64,000 nucleotides of DNA, taken from positions 730,928 through 794,927 of the forward strand of contig VZRS01009624.1 of assembly GCA_013398055.1 (NCBI GenBank). The letters run 5' to 3'. The position numbers and the translations under genes were made by a program. Source of the DNA: Ifrita kowaldi. Lineage: Eukaryota > Chordata > Aves > Passeriformes > Cinclosomatidae. Positions 61,501-64,000 of this stretch are shown here, in pieces. Numbering within the stretch: position 1 is the stretch's first letter; every line of letters begins with the position of its first letter. The notes below the pieces were generated by a model. The model saw nothing but the letters and a program-made list of their open reading frames with translations, was not told the origin of the DNA and searched no databases.

Positions 61501-63529
61501 CCCGTCTGACCTGGGTGCAACAGCCAGGAGCAGCCGGGTGAGCCGATCTCTCCTGACATAATCCCAGATTACCCAACCTGCACAGCCTGCCATGTTTTTA
61601 CACGGATCTCAGCCACACTCCTTGCCCTACCCAGCACTGCCATCCCTTAAGAATAACTTCTGAGCGCTTTTGAATGAGGATTGACCCTGAATGGCCTTAC
61701 CTGGTACCTCCATCCCTGCTCTGCCCAGGGCCCCGTTTTCCAGCTCAACCCCAGATTCAGCAGTGTCACAGCTGTGCCTGGCCAGGGACACCTCGTGGGC
61801 TGTGACCTGGGCACTGAATGCCCAGTGTGAGCCCAGAGCTGCCTCATCACTGCACCTGCCCGGTGGCCACGGGACTGGGCCTGACTCTGGTCACCCTCAC
61901 AAGGCTCCACCTTGTCCTTCAGCTGCTCCCTGGCTTACGTAGCACAAACCCAGGGAAAAAAGGAGTTATCTGCAGAAAGTGGATGAGGAAAGTGTGTGAG
62001 AGGTGGAATCTGCAGAGAAAGAGCATTTGAAATCAAGTAGCTGAAATACAGAATGTGTTTTTGTGAAATAGGCCGCAGGAAAAGGTTGATAGGAAGCGAC
62101 AGACGTGGCACTGTGACACTGTCTGAGAGGGGAAGGACACAGAATTATGGAAAAATACAGGGAAATAAAGAGGGATAAAATAAACAAAAGCTACTAGAAA
62201 TTTAAAAAGAGCAAAAATACTAAAAAACTAAAATGAGCATGCTAAAGAGTACAAATCCTAGCACAGAACTCTGGGGGATTTTACTGTAAAAACCTTTTAT
62301 TCCTTATTCTATTTTAAATAAGGATTTATGTTAATCTTCCATGGCAACCAAATCTCTTTAAGAACCTTTAGTGAAGGAAACAGTAACAGGGTTTCCAGAA
62401 ATCCAAGTTCACTCTCAAGTCTTTATCTGTTCTGGAGAACACTAGGAGGGGAAATAGTTATGTAAATACCATCCATGTCATCACCACAATTTTAACCTCT
62501 GTGAGGCAAAGTAGAATCAGTAACAGAAAATTAAAGTATGTATCTTGAAGAACAGCCAAAAAAGAGCAGATGCTGCCTGTAGCAGTTATTATTCAAGTTG
62601 TTTTGCCCATGCTTAGGCTGACCTAAACACTGATGTGTTTAATGCCATCCTGTACACTTCAGTAACTGCAGGCAATGTAAAAATTATCATAAAATTGAAC
62701 CCTAACAAAAAAAATGGTTCAAATGAATTAGTAAAAGAGGCTGGTGGAGGGAAAATTTAAGTAAGTTCTTGTTTTGAAACAGGAAAGGGACAGAATAATC
62801 ACATCTCCTTAGTGTAAGGTACTGAGACTTTTCCCTGGAGTGTCTGAGGCAGGGTGCTATAGAAGACAGGATGCTGGCTCAGGCATCCACAAGATCTGAT
62901 TAACTTCTTCCTATGAAACAAATACAGTATTTTCTGAAACAAAAAAAGATCAAACAAAATAACTACTCGTACGTTTTAGCGATCGTGTAGTGAACTGAGC
63001 AAGATGAAAAGAAGAACGTGTGTGGTGGGGTTTGATGTGCTTGAGCAGGCAGTGCAGGGCTGGATGCAGAGCCTTGGCTGCGAGCCCTGGGCTCTGCCAG
63101 GGGCAGGAAGGAGCTGCTCTGCAGGAACAGCTCACACCTCGCTGGCAGGTGAAGGCACTGGAGTCTGCTGGGCTTTGGGAAGTACTAACAGCAGCCTCTG
63201 AGCCTGAGAAGAAAAAAATGACAAGATGAATTAAGAATAGATAAAATTGCCGTAGCCCTTCTCGAGCTACCCTTTTGGAAGGGAGCACGTTTTCCCACCT
63301 CTAGAAGGGCTGAAGCAGTTCCTCCTCACCCCCGTGCCTAAACGCTTTCAATCCTTCACCTCCCAAGGTAACTGAATTGGCATTTTCGCCTCATTTAACA
63401 ATTGCTTAAAAAAATTAACTGTTTTTTAAGCAATTCTGTATCCTGCTCTGAGAGCAATGTTTGTGGTGGGTATAGGTACACTAACCTACCCACACCTTAA
63501 GCACAGGTAATTCTGCACCAATCCAGCGG
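58552..63529. other. Intergenic region, last part
   Basis: This is 5 kb between the duplicated segment and the CpG island. No coding gene is recognised. A segment at 60929-61015 has an acceptor-like start and a strong TTAG|GTAAGT donor (see findings). A moderately GC-rich patch at 61270-61940 gives many overlapping chance open frames. Confidence 0.6.
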
Positions 63530-63613
63530 CTCTTCACCCGTGACCTCCACGGCCCGTCCGTCCCCGGCCCGCGGCAGTGTTGACAGCCGGGGCGGGCTGT
63601 GAGGAGACAGCAC

Positions 63614-63624
63614 CCGCCATGTTG
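63614..63624. promoter_or_regulatory. YY1-like site
   Basis: CCGCCATGTTG matches the YY1 core consensus (CCGCCATnTTG). Such sites usually lie close to or just downstream of transcription starts, so one start may be near 63600, well upstream of the GC boxes. Confidence 0.5.
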
Positions 63625-63839
63625 AGACGGAGCGGCGCCTCCCGGCCGGTGCGGGAGAGATGCGGGGGCCGCTCTCGGCCTAGGAACTCAGTCCGGGTGG
63701 GTGACACGATCGCGTTTCTCCCACGCGTCACCCCGGAGCGGCTGACATATCCCGGGTAGGGTGACACCATCCTGACTCGGCCCCTCACGGAAGCGGCGCG
63801 GCCGTGAGGGCAACGCCGCCTCCAACGGGTCTCACTATG

Positions 63840-63844
63840 ATTGG
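63840..63844 (-). promoter_or_regulatory. Inverted CCAAT box (ATTGG)
   Basis: TGATTGGCGCG contains ATTGG, the reverse of CCAAT, the NF-Y binding core. A second copy starts 31 bp downstream, a spacing of about three helical turns that is common for paired NF-Y sites. Confidence 0.6.
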
Positions 63845-63870
63845 CGCGAGCGCACCCCTCCTCCTCTGTG

Positions 63871-63875
63871 ATTGG
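63871..63875 (-). promoter_or_regulatory. Inverted CCAAT box (ATTGG), second copy
   Basis: GTGATTGGTCAG is close to the optimal NF-Y site. It lies about 35 bp before the GC box at 63910. Confidence 0.65.
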
Positions 63876-63909
63876 TCAGACGCGCTGTCACTCCTGGTCT
63901 CTGAGCGCA

Positions 63910-63917
63910 GGGGCGGG
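63910..63917 (+). promoter_or_regulatory. GC box (GGGGCGGG)
   Basis: This is a consensus Sp1/KLF site, placed between the paired CCAAT boxes and a second, inverted GC box at 63944-63953. Confidence 0.6.
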
Positions 63918-63943
63918 CGCTGAGTGGTCGGCGCTGGCGGCGG

Positions 63944-63953
63944 CCCCGCCCCC
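63944..63953 (-). promoter_or_regulatory. Inverted GC box (CCCCGCCCCC)
   Basis: This is a strong Sp1/KLF-type site near the right edge. The sequence after it is CGG-rich and looks like the beginning of a 5' UTR. Confidence 0.6.
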
Positions 63954-64000
63954 GCGGGGACGCGCGGGCGGAGCGGAGCCGCGGCCGGAGCCGCCGGAGC

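Larger units (their letters stand above)
63530..64000 (+). promoter_or_regulatory. CpG-island promoter of the next gene (probably HOOK1)
   Basis: Sequence composition changes sharply to CpG-dense GC-rich DNA and stays so to the window edge. It carries paired inverted CCAAT boxes, two GC boxes and a YY1-like site but no TATA box, which is the layout of a broad housekeeping promoter. In human, HOOK1 (a dynein/microtubule cargo adaptor) follows FGGY on the same strand, so a HOOK1 promoter and 5' UTR is the best guess. No HOOK1 coding sequence is seen; its start codon would lie beyond position 64000. A divergent minus-strand transcript is also possible. Confidence 0.65.

Noticed and set aside
1..64000. 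CRISPR arrays, operons, phage or plasmid modules, endogenous retrovirus genes
   Set aside because: No spaced direct repeats, clustered long open frames or retroviral gag/pol/env-like frames were seen; the layout is that of a vertebrate gene and its flanks.

Overview
The window looks like nuclear DNA from a passerine bird. Three things point there: single coding exons spread thinly through long introns, several CR1 retroposon fragments (the dominant avian LINE), and one tRNA-Ile-headed SINE with a CR1-like tail, a family type (TguSINE1-like) known from songbirds. I see no bacterial, phage or viral coding capacity.

Positions 1 to about 43,620 hold the 3' half of FGGY on the plus strand. FGGY is the vertebrate FGGY carbohydrate kinase domain-containing protein, reported as a D-ribulose kinase. 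Eight coding exons (300-407, 3740-3801, 8984-9131, 10471-10545, 13652-13772, 16385-16479, 41899-41960, 43379-43460) all have AG/GT borders and compatible phases. Together they make 753 bases: 250 codons plus a TGA stop. They encode the C-terminal FGGY_C half, including the ATP-side CGGLSKNPLFVQMHAD motif. The N-terminal half lies upstream of the window. A polyadenylation signal follows at 43601-43606. One intron is about 25.4 kb, far longer than the rest. The last intron (1.4 kb) is crowded with a degenerate AT-rich tandem array, a 20-bp GC-rich minisatellite broken by a 141-N assembly gap, and a CR1 copy.

Positions 43,626 to about 63,530 are intergenic, with no recognisable protein-coding gene. 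Two places (around N at 56300 and N at 58292) carry the same sequence on both sides of a single N. These look like unmerged contig ends or alleles, not real tandem duplications. A few exon-like acceptor/donor pairs in this interval could belong to an unannotated noncoding transcript.

Positions 63,530-64,000 form a CpG island with two inverted CCAAT boxes, two GC boxes and a YY1-like site. This is a housekeeping-type promoter for a gene that starts beyond the right edge. From conserved vertebrate gene order (FGGY followed by HOOK1 on the same strand in human) the likeliest owner is HOOK1, but no HOOK1 coding sequence is visible here.

No previously undescribed biological system was found. The observations most worth checking are the two N-flanked duplications, the gap-containing GC minisatellite, a possible SINE-in-MIR nest, and the exon-like intergenic segments.
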